Shown: positions 7,685 through 14,067, counted from the first letter of the stretch. The stretch is DNA of 15,909 bases from Thermoplasmata archaeon M9B2D (GCA_002900555.1 MUGD01000052.1:1-15909); one strand, 5' to 3'. Numbers and translations: made by a program. The notes: generated from the letters alone by a model not told the origin.

Positions 7685-8110
7685 ATGGAAAAAAACCAGA
7701 TAGAGATACGGATTGTCACCTCATGGTCCCAAGACGAAATCATCCAATTATACAAAGCAGGAGGATGGTGGAAAGATTCGTACCATAAAGAAGGGATTCC
7801 GTTATTAATCGCAGGGAGTTTTGCCTTTGCGGTAGCTGTTGACACAAAACACTCAAAAACAATAGGAATGGGCCGTGTTCTCTCAGATGGTATTTCAGAC
7901 GCATACATCCAAGACCTTGTTGTCCTCCCTGATTATCGAGGAAAACACGTGGGAAAAAAAATTGTCCAAAAACTACTTGACTACTGTCTTTCAAAGGGGA
8001 TTCACTGGATAGGTTTGATTGCAGAACCAGGGAGCAGCCAGTTCTATACAACCCTTGGTTTCTCACCCATGCACCACTATTGCCCGATGCTCTATACACC
8101 AGAGGAATAA
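7685..8110 (+). CDS. GNAT-family N-acetyltransferase
   Basis: This 141-residue protein has the GNAT fold and probably transfers an acetyl group from acetyl-CoA to an unknown amine. The acetyl-CoA loop is visible as 'LPDYRGKHVGKKIV' (81-94), giving the R-G-x-x-G-K pattern (R85, G86, G90, K91). It is preceded by strand 'AYIQDLVV' and followed by 'IAEPGSSQFYTTLGF' (112-126), the usual motif B with a conserved Tyr. I chose the ATG at 7685; an in-frame TTG at 7673 would add four residues, but no good ribosome site favours it. The gap to ferredoxin is 26 bases and to the DUF2156 gene 3 bases, so the three are likely co-transcribed. The substrate cannot be told from sequence. Confidence 0.85.
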   Translation: MEKNQIEIRIVTSWSQDEIIQLYKAGGWWKDSYHKEGIPLLIAGSFAFAVAVDTKHSKTIGMGRVLSDGISDAYIQDLVVLPDYRGKHVGKKIVQKLLDYCLSKGIHWIGLIAEPGSSQFYTTLGFSPMHHYCPMLYTPEE

Positions 8111-8113
8111 GAA

Positions 8114-9019
8114 ATGCTGTCGTTACATGACTTTAAAAAAATCGAACTTGAAGACAAACCCGTTTTTGATGCCCATTACAAACAATTCCCTGCAGTTCAT
8201 AGCGGCGAATTATTTAGCACCATGGTAAGCTGGAGTCATTATGTTGAATATCGATATGCTTTCGTCGAAAAAAGCATCATTCTTCTTAGTAAAGGCAAAA
8301 AATGGGCGGTGCTCCATCCACCATCGGGAAAACCAAACAGCACCCTGCTTCAAGACGTCTTAACCCTCGCTAAAGAGGAAAATATACTCTTAGGATTTAT
8401 AAAAAAAACAGAAAAAGAAATCCTTTCCAAAAACTTTCCTTCGTTGATGGTTGTCGAAGACAGAGATTTTTTTGATTATGTGTATCGATCGACAGACCTA
8501 GCGGAACTTCCAGGTACAAAGTATGGGAAAATAAGGAACCGATTAAACAAGTTTACAAAAAATTTCTCGTATACGACAGAGGATATCTCTGAGAAAAACA
8601 TGGATGAAGTAAATGAATTCCTGAAGCGTTGGTGTCTTTGGAGGGATTGCGAATCAGACGAGTTGCTTGAGAACGAACGTTCCGCAATCCTGTATTCTAT
8701 GGCACATTTTTCTGATCTTGGCTTGCAGGGACTTGCCTTACGGATAAACGGGACGATACAATCCATCGCAATTTATGAACAAATGAATAGGGATATGGTT
8801 GTAGTACATTTTGAGAAGGGGGCTCCCGATTTTGACGGGATCTATAAAGCGATAAACAAGGAAACCGCGCAACGGGTCCAGCATCTTGTCCCATATATTA
8901 ACCGTGAGGAAGACCTTGGCATCCCTGGATTACGACAAGCAAAGCTCTCCTACCATCCTACTCATTTTATCGAAGTGTATTATGTCACAGAAGAAAGCCT
9001 TCGCAATGCAACAATATAA
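8114..9019 (+). CDS. DUF2156 protein (LPG synthase C-terminal-like, GNAT-related)
   Basis: This 301-residue protein looks like the DUF2156 family, related to the catalytic C-terminal domain of lysylphosphatidylglycerol synthase (MprF) and built of two GNAT-like folds. Supporting stretches are 'DYVYRSTDLAELPGTKYGKIRNRLNKFTKNFSY' (about 119-151), a very typical 'L.G.kY..KRN.LNkF' signature, and 'INKETAQRV' plus 'YINREEDLGIPGLRQAKLSYHPTHFIEVYYV' near the C terminus. There is no membrane domain, so it is the stand-alone soluble form. In MprF this domain moves an aminoacyl group from tRNA to a lipid; the acceptor for stand-alone archaeal members is unknown to me. An AGAGGA Shine-Dalgarno (8101-8106) lies in the last codons of the GNAT gene, 7 bases before the ATG, which implies coupled translation. 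Confidence 0.85.
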   Translation: MLSLHDFKKIELEDKPVFDAHYKQFPAVHSGELFSTMVSWSHYVEYRYAFVEKSIILLSKGKKWAVLHPPSGKPNSTLLQDVLTLAKEENILLGFIKKTEKEILSKNFPSLMVVEDRDFFDYVYRSTDLAELPGTKYGKIRNRLNKFTKNFSYTTEDISEKNMDEVNEFLKRWCLWRDCESDELLENERSAILYSMAHFSDLGLQGLALRINGTIQSIAIYEQMNRDMVVVHFEKGAPDFDGIYKAINKETAQRVQHLVPYINREEDLGIPGLRQAKLSYHPTHFIEVYYVTEESLRNATI

Positions 9020-9113
9020 GTAATCATTGTTATGAGCACAAAGATTCTGCATATTACGTCATTTTTCTGTGATCATGGCTGACGTGGTTGTGTGTTTTCT
9101 TGATTAAAATTAT

Positions 9114-9233
9114 ATTAACATTTGAATAATAAAAAATGGTTTAGTTAATGTTAATTGTTAATATTATAATGTTTGTAGTAATATCTATTTAACTTATTAA
9201 TGTTTAATATTAACTTTTATTATACATGTTAAC
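9114..9233. repeat. Cluster of GTTAAT / ATTAAC hexamers
   Basis: GTTAAT occurs at 9144-9149, 9150-9155 and 9157-9162, practically in tandem. The inverse ATTAAC occurs at 9114-9119 and 9209-9214, and the palindromic GTTAAC at 9228-9233. A longer inverted pair, GTTAATATTA (9157-9166) with TAATATTAAC (9205-9214), spans part of the cluster. This could be a protein-binding array near the end of the island, but AT-rich DNA makes chance copies more likely. Confidence 0.4.
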
Positions 9234-9234
9234 A
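9224..9234 (+). repeat. 11-bp direct repeat ACATGTTAACA, left copy
   Basis: This copy matches 10907-10917 exactly. The pair brackets the HNH gene, recombinase gene and palindrome cluster, at 1683 bases apart. It could be the core of an attachment site or target duplication, but the match is short. Confidence 0.3.
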
Positions 9235-9341
9235 GTTATCATTAATTTATGCTAATTGCTACAAGATATTTGAATGACTATAACTAGCATTGATTATTAG
9301 TATAATGATTGATAAACTCTAGCAATGTAAATTATAATAAG

Positions 9342-9368
9342 ACAAAAACAAAAAGATAAAAAAAAAAA
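9342..9368 (-). terminator. U-tract terminator after HNH gene
   Basis: On the minus strand this reads as 11 T, then ATC, five T, G and more T, starting 9 bases after the HNH stop. Such poly-T tracts without a stem are the usual archaeal termination signal. Confidence 0.55.
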
Positions 9369-9377
9369 TGAATGACA

Positions 9378-9743
9378 TTATTTTTGTAGTTTTTTTGCAA
9401 TATCAAATCCAAGTTTTACATAAAGTTCCATTCGTGTATCTACGCCATAATGCTGAGCAGCTTCTTTAAATGATGAAAATCGTAGAAAATACTCATGATA
9501 AATCACCAAATCTTCCTTTCGTTTAATATCGGGCGCGTTCCGATGACAATGAATACACAACAAAGAGCAATTTTCTACACTCATATCTCCCCCAAATATT
9601 TTAGGAATGATATGGTGAAATTCACCATGAAAATCATCATCAAAATCAATACCGCAGCGTTCACACCTGTTGTTCGCTCGTTTGACTACTGTTTGTTTGA
9701 CTTTCAATGGAAAGTCCATCTTGTTTTTTTTCCTCTTTTTCAT
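9378..9743 (-). CDS. HNH endonuclease
   Basis: This 121-residue HNH (beta-beta-alpha metal) nuclease is short and basic at its N terminus (MKKRKKNKM). Two zinc knuckles frame the active site: CERC (C27, C30) and CIHC (C63, C66). The catalytic signature is FHHIIPK (H43, H44), N58 in 'VENCSLL' and H67. Residues 80-121 form a tail without a clear motif. I start at the ATG at 9743, because GAGG (9751-9754) lies 7 bases upstream; a longer in-frame start at 9803 has no such signal. With this start the gene overlaps the recombinase gene by 83 bases in another frame, so the two are co-expressed. Stand-alone HNH proteins of this kind are common in phages and mobile elements and can act in restriction, packaging or homing; which applies here is unknown. 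Confidence 0.85.
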   Translation of the reverse strand: MKKRKKNKMDFPLKVKQTVVKRANNRCERCGIDFDDDFHGEFHHIIPKIFGGDMSVENCSLLCIHCHRNAPDIKRKEDLVIYHEYFLRFSSFKEAAQHYGVDTRMELYVKLGFDIAKKLQK

Positions 9744-10458
9744 AAATCGGCCTCGTGAGAATATTACGAACAGTTGTAGCATACCAACTGCATCGATTTC
9801 CATTTCTTTTTAATCGTGTCGGTATCCGATTTTCGTTAAGGTATTGTGCTATTTCACTATAGCTTTTCTCTTCAGATTTTAGTTGTCTCATTATTTCTAA
9901 AATTGTTTGTTCTTCTTCGTTTCGTATAAGGCGGGTGTTCTTTTTTCTATTTCCAATAACATCAGAGAGTATGGAATATCCATAAGGAGCTTGACCGAAC
10001 CATTCATGTTTCATTTTTTGCTTTACACCAACCCGGATCTTTGACGCGAGTTGGCCTCGAAAAAATTCGCTAAAGGCAGCGAAATTCGTAAGGATAAATC
10101 GTCCTTGTTCACTATAGATATCGATATGTCTGAGGTTGTAGATGTGTAATTTTACGCCATAGGAAAGAAGATCATCCATGACATTGAGAAGATCTTTTGT
10201 TGATCGAGAGAACCGATCGTTGTCAAACATGCATATTCCATTGAAGAGACCGTTCTTTGCATCGACCAGCATTTCTTGAAAGCGTTTTCGTTCAATGTTT
10301 TTTCCGCTTTCTTCATCTTGGTATGTTTTCACCCAACGCCATTTCGTATCCTTCATCCAATTGTCCAGGGTAGATTTTTGTCCTTCAGGACTGTATCCTT
10401 TTGCTTGTTCCTCCCGGCTTACTCTGATATAATAAGCTATTTTATACTCTGCTATCAT
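9661..10458 (-). CDS. Serine recombinase (resolvase plus recombinase domain)
   Basis: This 265-residue site-specific serine recombinase cuts and rejoins DNA through a Ser-phosphate bond. The N-terminal catalytic domain has YYIRVSREEQ with the nucleophile S14 and R12, the 'SGKNIERKRFQEML' segment with R57, and DNDRFSRS with R82 and R85. The long helix 'SEFFRGQLASKIRVGVKQKM' follows, and then a recombinase domain (about 150-240: 'FGQAPYGYSI' to 'VRNILTRPIYE'). The family usually continues from this point (NPIYxG) into a zinc ribbon and coiled coil, but here the chain ends in a low-complexity Gln/Ser/Thr tail of about 25 residues that overlaps the HNH gene. It is therefore a short form, perhaps truncated. 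I use the ATG at 10458, since AAAGGA (10467-10472) is 8 bases upstream; an ATG at 10467 would add three residues. A TATA-like TTTTAAATA lies near 10523-10531. Confidence 0.9.
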   Translation of the reverse strand: MIAEYKIAYYIRVSREEQAKGYSPEGQKSTLDNWMKDTKWRWVKTYQDEESGKNIERKRFQEMLVDAKNGLFNGICMFDNDRFSRSTKDLLNVMDDLLSYGVKLHIYNLRHIDIYSEQGRFILTNFAAFSEFFRGQLASKIRVGVKQKMKHEWFGQAPYGYSILSDVIGNRKKNTRLIRNEEEQTILEIMRQLKSEEKSYSEIAQYLNENRIPTRLKRNGNRCSWYATTVRNILTRPIYEKEEKKQDGLSIESQTNSSQTSEQQV

Positions 10459-10644
10459 GTGTCCCATCCTTTGTATTTGACTACAATCAATTTTTTAGGT
10501 TTTATCTATTATCATTCAATCATATTTAAAATTTAGGAAATTTTTAATTTATTAAATCATATGCTAAATATTATCTAACAATCTTATCTTTATCAATTAC
10601 TTCTCCTATAGAACGACCTCAGGAATACGTAAAGAATCATTATT

Positions 10645-10733
10645 AAACCTAAGGTTTTTTATCGAAACCATCGAATATATAATTGTTTTAATGAAAAAGC
10701 CTGGCTTTTAAACTAAAACCGATATCGGTTTTA
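10645..10733. repeat. Three consecutive short palindromes upstream of the recombinase
   Basis: Three dyads lie within 89 bases: AAACCTAAGGTTT (10645-10657, 1-base centre), AAAAGCCTGGCTTTT (10695-10709, 1-base centre) and TAAAACCGATATCGGTTTTA (10714-10733, perfect 20-bp palindrome with no centre gap). All share an A-rich left side, a GC core and a T-rich right side. They could be recombinase or regulator binding sites, or hairpins. The first is followed by extra T residues, so it could also help terminate transcription. Confidence 0.6.
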
Positions 10734-10906
10734 TCAAGACACTACATGAAATGAGGAAAATCTGATTGATTCTTTTTCACGAAGATTCTTTTTTTCAATT
10801 GTAATCTTTTATTATCATCACCTATGCTAGAATATATCTATCTATGAAAAATAATACATTTAATTATGCTAGATAAAGTCTATCAATTTAATACATTTTA
10901 CTTGTC

Positions 10907-10917
10907 ACATGTTAACA
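10907..10917 (+). repeat. 11-bp direct repeat ACATGTTAACA, right copy
   Basis: Exact match to 9224-9234 in the same orientation; see the left copy. Confidence 0.3.
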
Positions 10918-10993
10918 CGAATTATAATATTTAACTATAATACTTAACTAATTAAGTTTATTATATTATAGAATTTAAAAATTAATTTTTAGA

Positions 10994-11281
10994 CTAAAAT
11001 TCACTAGTTTCTGATGTATCATCATGCTCACTTGTAAAATCTTTAAGATCGTATTCATCAGTAATCGTCTGGGAACGAGCACCTGATTTTTTAATAAGAC
11101 GGCCACAGACGATGCATTTCCCGGTCGTCTCGTCGTATGCCCGCCATTCCATACATGTTGGGCAAAACTCATCTTCACCGACAATGACTTTCTTCATCAT
11201 TGTCTCTTTATCATCTTCTCCTTTTGTTTTTGACGATGGAAGAGATGTTTTTTTATCAATGACCTTTCCTTTTTTTTTCAT
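10994..11281 (-). CDS. Small zinc-ribbon protein with acidic tail
   Basis: This 95-residue protein is not recognised by name. Its N terminus is Lys-rich (MKKKGKVIDKK) and its centre holds a single zinc ribbon: CPTC (C40, C43), a 12-residue gap, then CIVCGRL (C56, C59). The C-terminal third is acidic and Ser/Thr-rich (DEYDLKDFTSEHDDTSETSEF) and probably disordered. The charge separation suggests a protein that touches nucleic acid or a larger complex, but this is inference. I choose the ATG at 11281; an in-frame TTG at 11302 would add seven residues but lies at the predicted transcription start. A TATA box (11319-11327) and an operator-like GATATC dyad (11305-11312) precede it, and no Shine-Dalgarno is seen. 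It borders the AT-rich recombinase island on its 3' side and is divergent from the UPF0316 gene. Confidence 0.7.
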   Translation of the reverse strand: MKKKGKVIDKKTSLPSSKTKGEDDKETMMKKVIVGEDEFCPTCMEWRAYDETTGKCIVCGRLIKKSGARSQTITDEYDLKDFTSEHDDTSETSEF

Positions 11282-11304
11282 AGTCTTTACAAAGCCTGAC
11301 AATA

Positions 11305-11327
11305 CGATATCGGTAAAGATTTATATT
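11305..11327 (-). promoter_or_regulatory. TATA box plus GATATC operator-like site, zinc-ribbon gene
   Basis: On the minus strand AATATAAAT (11319-11327) is followed by TTTACCGATATCGTATTG. The CGATATCG core (11305-11312) sits between the TATA box and the expected start near 11298. A bound repressor there would block transcription. The core ACCGATATCG also occurs in the 20-bp palindrome at 10714-10733. Confidence 0.45.
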
Positions 11328-11457
11328 GATTTTTCTACACTATCTTCTCCTTTTTGCTATGATATTTTACATATTTTACTATGGAGTAGATAAAGGTTTA
11401 TAGTATGAACAATGATACGGAAAATCAGGTATTATTTAATAATTAAAGGTAATAAGA

Positions 11458-12039
11458 ATGGATGCACTGTCATTGTACAACTCTGATCTTTTCAAATGGA
11501 TCATACTTCCCCTGTTGATTTTCATCGCACGGTTAATCGATGTCAGCCTAGGGACGCTTCGTATTATCTTTGTATCGCATGGACTAAAATATGCCGCACC
11601 TCTAGTCGGATTTCTTGAAATCAATATCTGGTTGCTTGCCATCGGTCAGATTATGCAGAACTTGGACAACCTTATCTGCTCCGTTGCATACGCTGCTGGG
11701 TTTGCAATGGGTGCTTTTATTGGTATATTACTTGAGGAGAAACTTTCTATTGGAATGGTTATGGTACGCGTGATATGCAAACATGATGTCTCGGAACTTG
11801 TTAAGTCACTTCAAGACGCTCAATACGGGGTAACAACACATGATGCAGAAGGAATCAAAGGCCCAGTGAAGATTATTTTCGCAGTGATTCGCCGAGAAGA
11901 CCTTGATGATGTCATCGATAGAATTCATAAGATTCATCCTCATGCGTTTTATTCGGTGGAGGACATCCGATCAGTAGGAGAAGCAATGTTTCCCTACCAT
12001 AGACACAGATTGTTCCAATTGCATCGGAAAGGAAAATAA
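11458..12039 (+). CDS. UPF0316 membrane protein (DUF5698/DUF2179)
   Basis: This 193-residue protein matches the UPF0316 architecture. Three N-terminal hydrophobic helices are visible at about 13-30 ('ILPLLIFIARLIDVSLGTLR'), 45-66 ('YAAPLVGFLEINIWLLAIGQ') and 72-92 ('ICSVAYAAGFAMGAFIGILL'). A soluble DUF2179 domain follows (about 98-185) with 'GMVMVRVICKHDVSELVKSL', 'IKGPVKIIFAVIRREDLDDV' and 'HPHAFYSVEDIRSV'. 'ARxxDVSLGTxR' in the first helix is the signature of the family. The role of UPF0316 proteins is unknown. Translation starts at an ATG with AAAGG eight bases upstream. The gene is convergent with psmA, with 35 bases between stops, and divergent from the small zinc-ribbon gene. Confidence 0.88.
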   Translation: MDALSLYNSDLFKWIILPLLIFIARLIDVSLGTLRIIFVSHGLKYAAPLVGFLEINIWLLAIGQIMQNLDNLICSVAYAAGFAMGAFIGILLEEKLSIGMVMVRVICKHDVSELVKSLQDAQYGVTTHDAEGIKGPVKIIFAVIRREDLDDVIDRIHKIHPHAFYSVEDIRSVGEAMFPYHRHRLFQLHRKGK

Positions 12040-12074
12040 GAAGGAAAAACGAGTACAAAATATTGTTGCCCGTC

Positions 12075-12794
12075 TTATTCAGAGGATTGTTTCTCCACTA
12101 TTCGTTTGATGTCCTCTGTTGATAATTTCATATACCCTTCTTGTTTTTCAATCACTGCTGCTTCAACCATTTCCGTATTGAACTTCTGCTTGGTAATCTT
12201 CTTTAATGTAAGAAGCCCCAGGTCAAGTGCTTGATTTAAGGATATAGTGGAGGTATAGTTCTTTGTAAAGAGAGTCATCGCATCATTGCTTTTTTTTCCT
12301 TCGCACACCGCCTTATATCCAAGATACGCTCCAGAAGGATCTGTGGAAAAAAGATGTTTGCCTGACCCGTCGATACCACCAATAAGTAAGACTACCCCAA
12401 ACGGTCGAACGCCGTCAAACCGCGTGTACATATGTTCATATTCACATAGGATGTTAACAAGCTCTTTTACCGAGATTGGTTCATCATAGCGGATTTTATT
12501 CCACTGTGCTTCTTCTCGTGCGATCTCTACAAGATGTCGCCCGTCTGCGACAAGACCTGTCGTTGCGCAGGCGATATGATCGTCAATCTGGTAGATTTTT
12601 TCAAGTGAACGGAAGTTGACAAGCCGACTGGTTTCCGGTCTATGGGCAAGCAGAAGAATTCCGTCCTTCCATTTGAATCCCATGGTAGTGGAGCCTTTTT
12701 TTACAGCCTCGCGGGCGTATTCTACTTGATATAGTCTGCCATCAGGAGAAAAAATCGTACTTGCTTCATCGTATTGTTGTCCTGAATGTTCCAT
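12075..12794 (-). CDS. psmA: 20S proteasome alpha subunit
   Basis: This 239-residue alpha subunit forms the outer rings of the archaeal 20S proteasome and gates substrate entry. The N-terminal H0 helix signature 'YDEASTIFSPDGRLYQVEYA' (8-27) is intact, followed by 'REAVKKGSTTMGFKWKDGILLLAHR' and 'IYQIDDHIACATTGLVADGR', which are typical of alpha rather than beta subunits. No catalytic N-terminal Thr is present, as expected. The PFGV stretch and 'GGIDGSGKHLFSTDPSGAYLGYKA' complete the fold. The length is normal. It has its own TATA box (ATTATATAC on the plus strand, 12836-12844) and a GGAG Shine-Dalgarno (12802-12805) 7 bases before the ATG. It is downstream of srp19 on the same strand with a 59-base gap, so both read-through and independent transcription are possible. 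Confidence 0.95.
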   Translation of the reverse strand: MEHSGQQYDEASTIFSPDGRLYQVEYAREAVKKGSTTMGFKWKDGILLLAHRPETSRLVNFRSLEKIYQIDDHIACATTGLVADGRHLVEIAREEAQWNKIRYDEPISVKELVNILCEYEHMYTRFDGVRPFGVVLLIGGIDGSGKHLFSTDPSGAYLGYKAVCEGKKSNDAMTLFTKNYTSTISLNQALDLGLLTLKKITKQKFNTEMVEAAVIEKQEGYMKLSTEDIKRIVEKQSSE

Positions 12795-12835
12795 AACCCA
12801 GCTCCAAGAGAGTTGAACCAGAATATAGTATTTAG

Positions 12836-12844
12836 ATTATATAC
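12836..12844 (-). promoter_or_regulatory. TATA box and Shine-Dalgarno of psmA
   Basis: GTATATAAT on the minus strand lies about 42-50 bases before the psmA ATG, predicting a start near 12814 and a 20-base leader that contains GGAG. Confidence 0.5.
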
Positions 12845-12853
12845 TTTCTTACC

Positions 12854-13129
12854 TTACAAACGGCTGGAGAGCTGGAGAAGAAGCCTAGTTTTCGGTCCTT
12901 TTTTTTCAACAAGAATCCTTCCTTCCTTTTTCCAGTGTGTTGATGAATGCAATGCGTCTTTTTCCAAAATAGGGTTGAGTCCGAGGGATTTTGCCGCTTT
13001 TGCAATGGTTTCTAATGTTGGTTTTTCTACCGAATGTTTCCTTGCGACTCTCCGCCCGTTTGATCGGGATACGGTTGCGTCAAAATAAAGGGGGTAAATC
13101 ACATATTTATTATCGTCTCGAGACACCAT
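12854..13129 (-). CDS. srp19: Signal recognition particle protein SRP19
   Basis: This 91-residue protein is the archaeal SRP19 subunit, which binds the tip of SRP RNA helices 6 and 8 and prepares it for SRP54 in membrane protein targeting. The signature is clear: 'YVIYPLYFDATVSRSNGRRV' (9-28), with the conserved Y-P-x-Y-F-D start and the GRRV segment that contacts RNA. 'PTLETIAKAAKSLGLNP' (37-53), 'HWKKEGRILVEK' and a basic C terminus follow. The length is normal for archaea. The gene follows rps8e by 19 bases on the same strand and is probably co-transcribed with it. GTGAT six bases before the ATG offers a weak ribosome site. Confidence 0.92.
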   Translation of the reverse strand: MVSRDDNKYVIYPLYFDATVSRSNGRRVARKHSVEKPTLETIAKAAKSLGLNPILEKDALHSSTHWKKEGRILVEKKGPKTRLLLQLSSRL

Positions 13130-13148
13130 GCATTATCACACGAGAAAG

Positions 13149-13532
13149 TTATTTGGGTAGCAATACTGCATTGATAATGCCGCTTTGCCCTGGTCGTGAG
13201 GTTATTTTTGCTTTGCCGATTTTTGTGTTTATGATCGCTCCTTTGTTCATGATGTTTCGTCGTACGTAATGGACGTTTGCTGAGTTTTCAACGACGGTGA
13301 TGATTTCTGTTTTTGTGGTTTTATTTGTCTTTGGGTCGACAACATAAGCAGTGTCTGCGGTAAGAATGCGAGATTTTTTGTTTTGTCCCCTCGTTCTGAT
13401 ATCTTTTCGTTTCATAGGTCCAATGGTGGTGAGGTGAAGTTCCCGTCCTATCTCAAACCGTTTCTTATTTCGTGCATATCGTATACGTCGTCCGGTTAGG
13501 GTTCTTTTTGAGTTTCCTTTCCATACTGCCAT
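13149..13532 (-). CDS. rps8e: 30S ribosomal protein S8e
   Basis: This 127-residue protein is the small-subunit ribosomal protein eS8. The N terminus 'MAVWKGNSKRTLTGRRIRYA' is nearly diagnostic, and 'HVRRNIMNKG' type sequence plus 'ITSRPGQSGIINAVLL' at the C terminus complete the archaeal short form. I start at the ATG at 13532; a longer open frame upstream (to 13646) is not family sequence. A TATA box (TTTAAATAA on the minus strand, 13555-13563) lies 23-31 bases before the ATG without a Shine-Dalgarno, so the mRNA is probably leaderless. It leads the unit rps8e, srp19, psmA, grouping translation, export and protein turnover. Confidence 0.96.
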   Translation of the reverse strand: MAVWKGNSKRTLTGRRIRYARNKKRFEIGRELHLTTIGPMKRKDIRTRGQNKKSRILTADTAYVVDPKTNKTTKTEIITVVENSANVHYVRRNIMNKGAIINTKIGKAKITSRPGQSGIINAVLLPK

Positions 13533-13554
13533 GAGAATTCCGTATGAAGAAGGG

Positions 13555-13563
13555 TTATTTAAA
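13555..13563 (-). promoter_or_regulatory. TATA box of rps8e
   Basis: TTTAAATAA on the minus strand, 23-31 bases upstream of the S8e ATG, fits a strong archaeal promoter of a leaderless transcript. Confidence 0.65.
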
Positions 13564-14067
13564 GGATATGGATGATTGGATGGTTTGCTTATCAAAGTCA
13601 AACACATTGGAATTATGACTCGTTTTTCTCCTAGGAAAACAAACAAGCAATTTCTTTTCAGATTTCATTTCTGACCTTTGTCTTATAATAGTATGTGTTT
13701 GATTGTATTATAATGGTCAAAACCGTCTATATGTATGCAATATAATAGGTGTAAAAATGGAAAGATGAAAATCAAATGTACTCTCTATTCAAATACGATA
13801 AAATTAGGGCTGGTGACGCTGTTTCTATCTTTATCAGATGCCTTGACTTGAATTTGTAGGTTTCCCAGACCGTATTGTTCTCTAGTCGTTTAAATATGAT
13901 ATCTGAGGTAACGGGACTTCGTAAAACTCCATTGATGATAAAAACTGTATTTTTCTGTTATTGATTTTTCTGCATGATTGTTCTGCTTTCACAATAATAG
14001 CCTCATTTATATTGTAAATATAATAATAATTTTATTCAAATTTCAAATTTATCTAAGGAGGAAATAC
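13564..14067. other. Gene-poor region between rps8e promoter and tRNA-Leu
   Basis: No complete conserved gene is visible. It holds a possible gene remnant on the minus strand (13785-13889), a 28-codon plus-strand frame (13765-13851) that I do not trust, and a TATA-like TTTATATT near 14006-14013 that could drive the tiny ORF and tRNA downstream. Confidence 0.5.
13785..13889 (-). pseudogene. Possible remnant of an extracellular Ig-like domain
   Basis: A short minus-strand open frame without a start codon encodes 'TTREQYGLGNLQIQVKASDK' followed by DRNSVTSPNFIVFE and a stop. The pattern 'I-x-V-K-A-x-D-x-x-x-N-S-V' resembles the last strands of Ig-like or REJ-type repeats in archaeal surface proteins. 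A stop codon directly precedes it and no in-frame upstream part is present, so it would be a decayed 3' end. The resemblance is weak and short; it may be chance. Confidence 0.25.

Larger units (their letters stand above)
9020..9377. other. AT-rich intergenic region left of the recombinase island
   Basis: No convincing gene is present. Base composition drops sharply after the DUF2156 stop. The stretch holds a hexamer repeat cluster (9114-9233), one copy of an 11-bp direct repeat (9224-9234), and the U-tract terminator of the minus-strand HNH gene (9342-9368). Confidence 0.6.
10459..10993. other. AT-rich region between recombinase and zinc-ribbon genes
   Basis: I see no convincing gene in either strand. 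It contains the recombinase promoter (near 10523-10531), three compact palindromes (10645-10733), two copies of GATTCTTTTT (10768-10777 and 10784-10793, 16 bases apart), and the right copy of the 11-bp repeat (10907-10917). The sequence stays very AT-rich up to the zinc-ribbon stop. Confidence 0.6.

Noticed and set aside
9661..9803. A frameshift joining recombinase and HNH into one protein
   Set aside because: The HNH gene has its own ATG with GAGG at good spacing, and the recombinase ends in a normal stop after a tail; separate genes are simpler, although reads should be checked.
11405..11446. 13-codon ORF before the UPF0316 gene
   Set aside because: Very short, no ribosome site, in the AT-rich leader of the next gene.
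13765..13851. 28-codon plus-strand ORF (MKIKCTLYSNTIKLGLVTLF...)
   Set aside because: A TATA-like site is 20-26 bases upstream, but there is no ribosome site, the peptide is unlike any known to me, and the possible remnant on the other strand covers the same bases.
13896..13940. Box C/D-like pieces (CTGA and TGATGA)
   Set aside because: Boxes are in the wrong order and spacing for a C/D guide RNA, and no paired D box follows.
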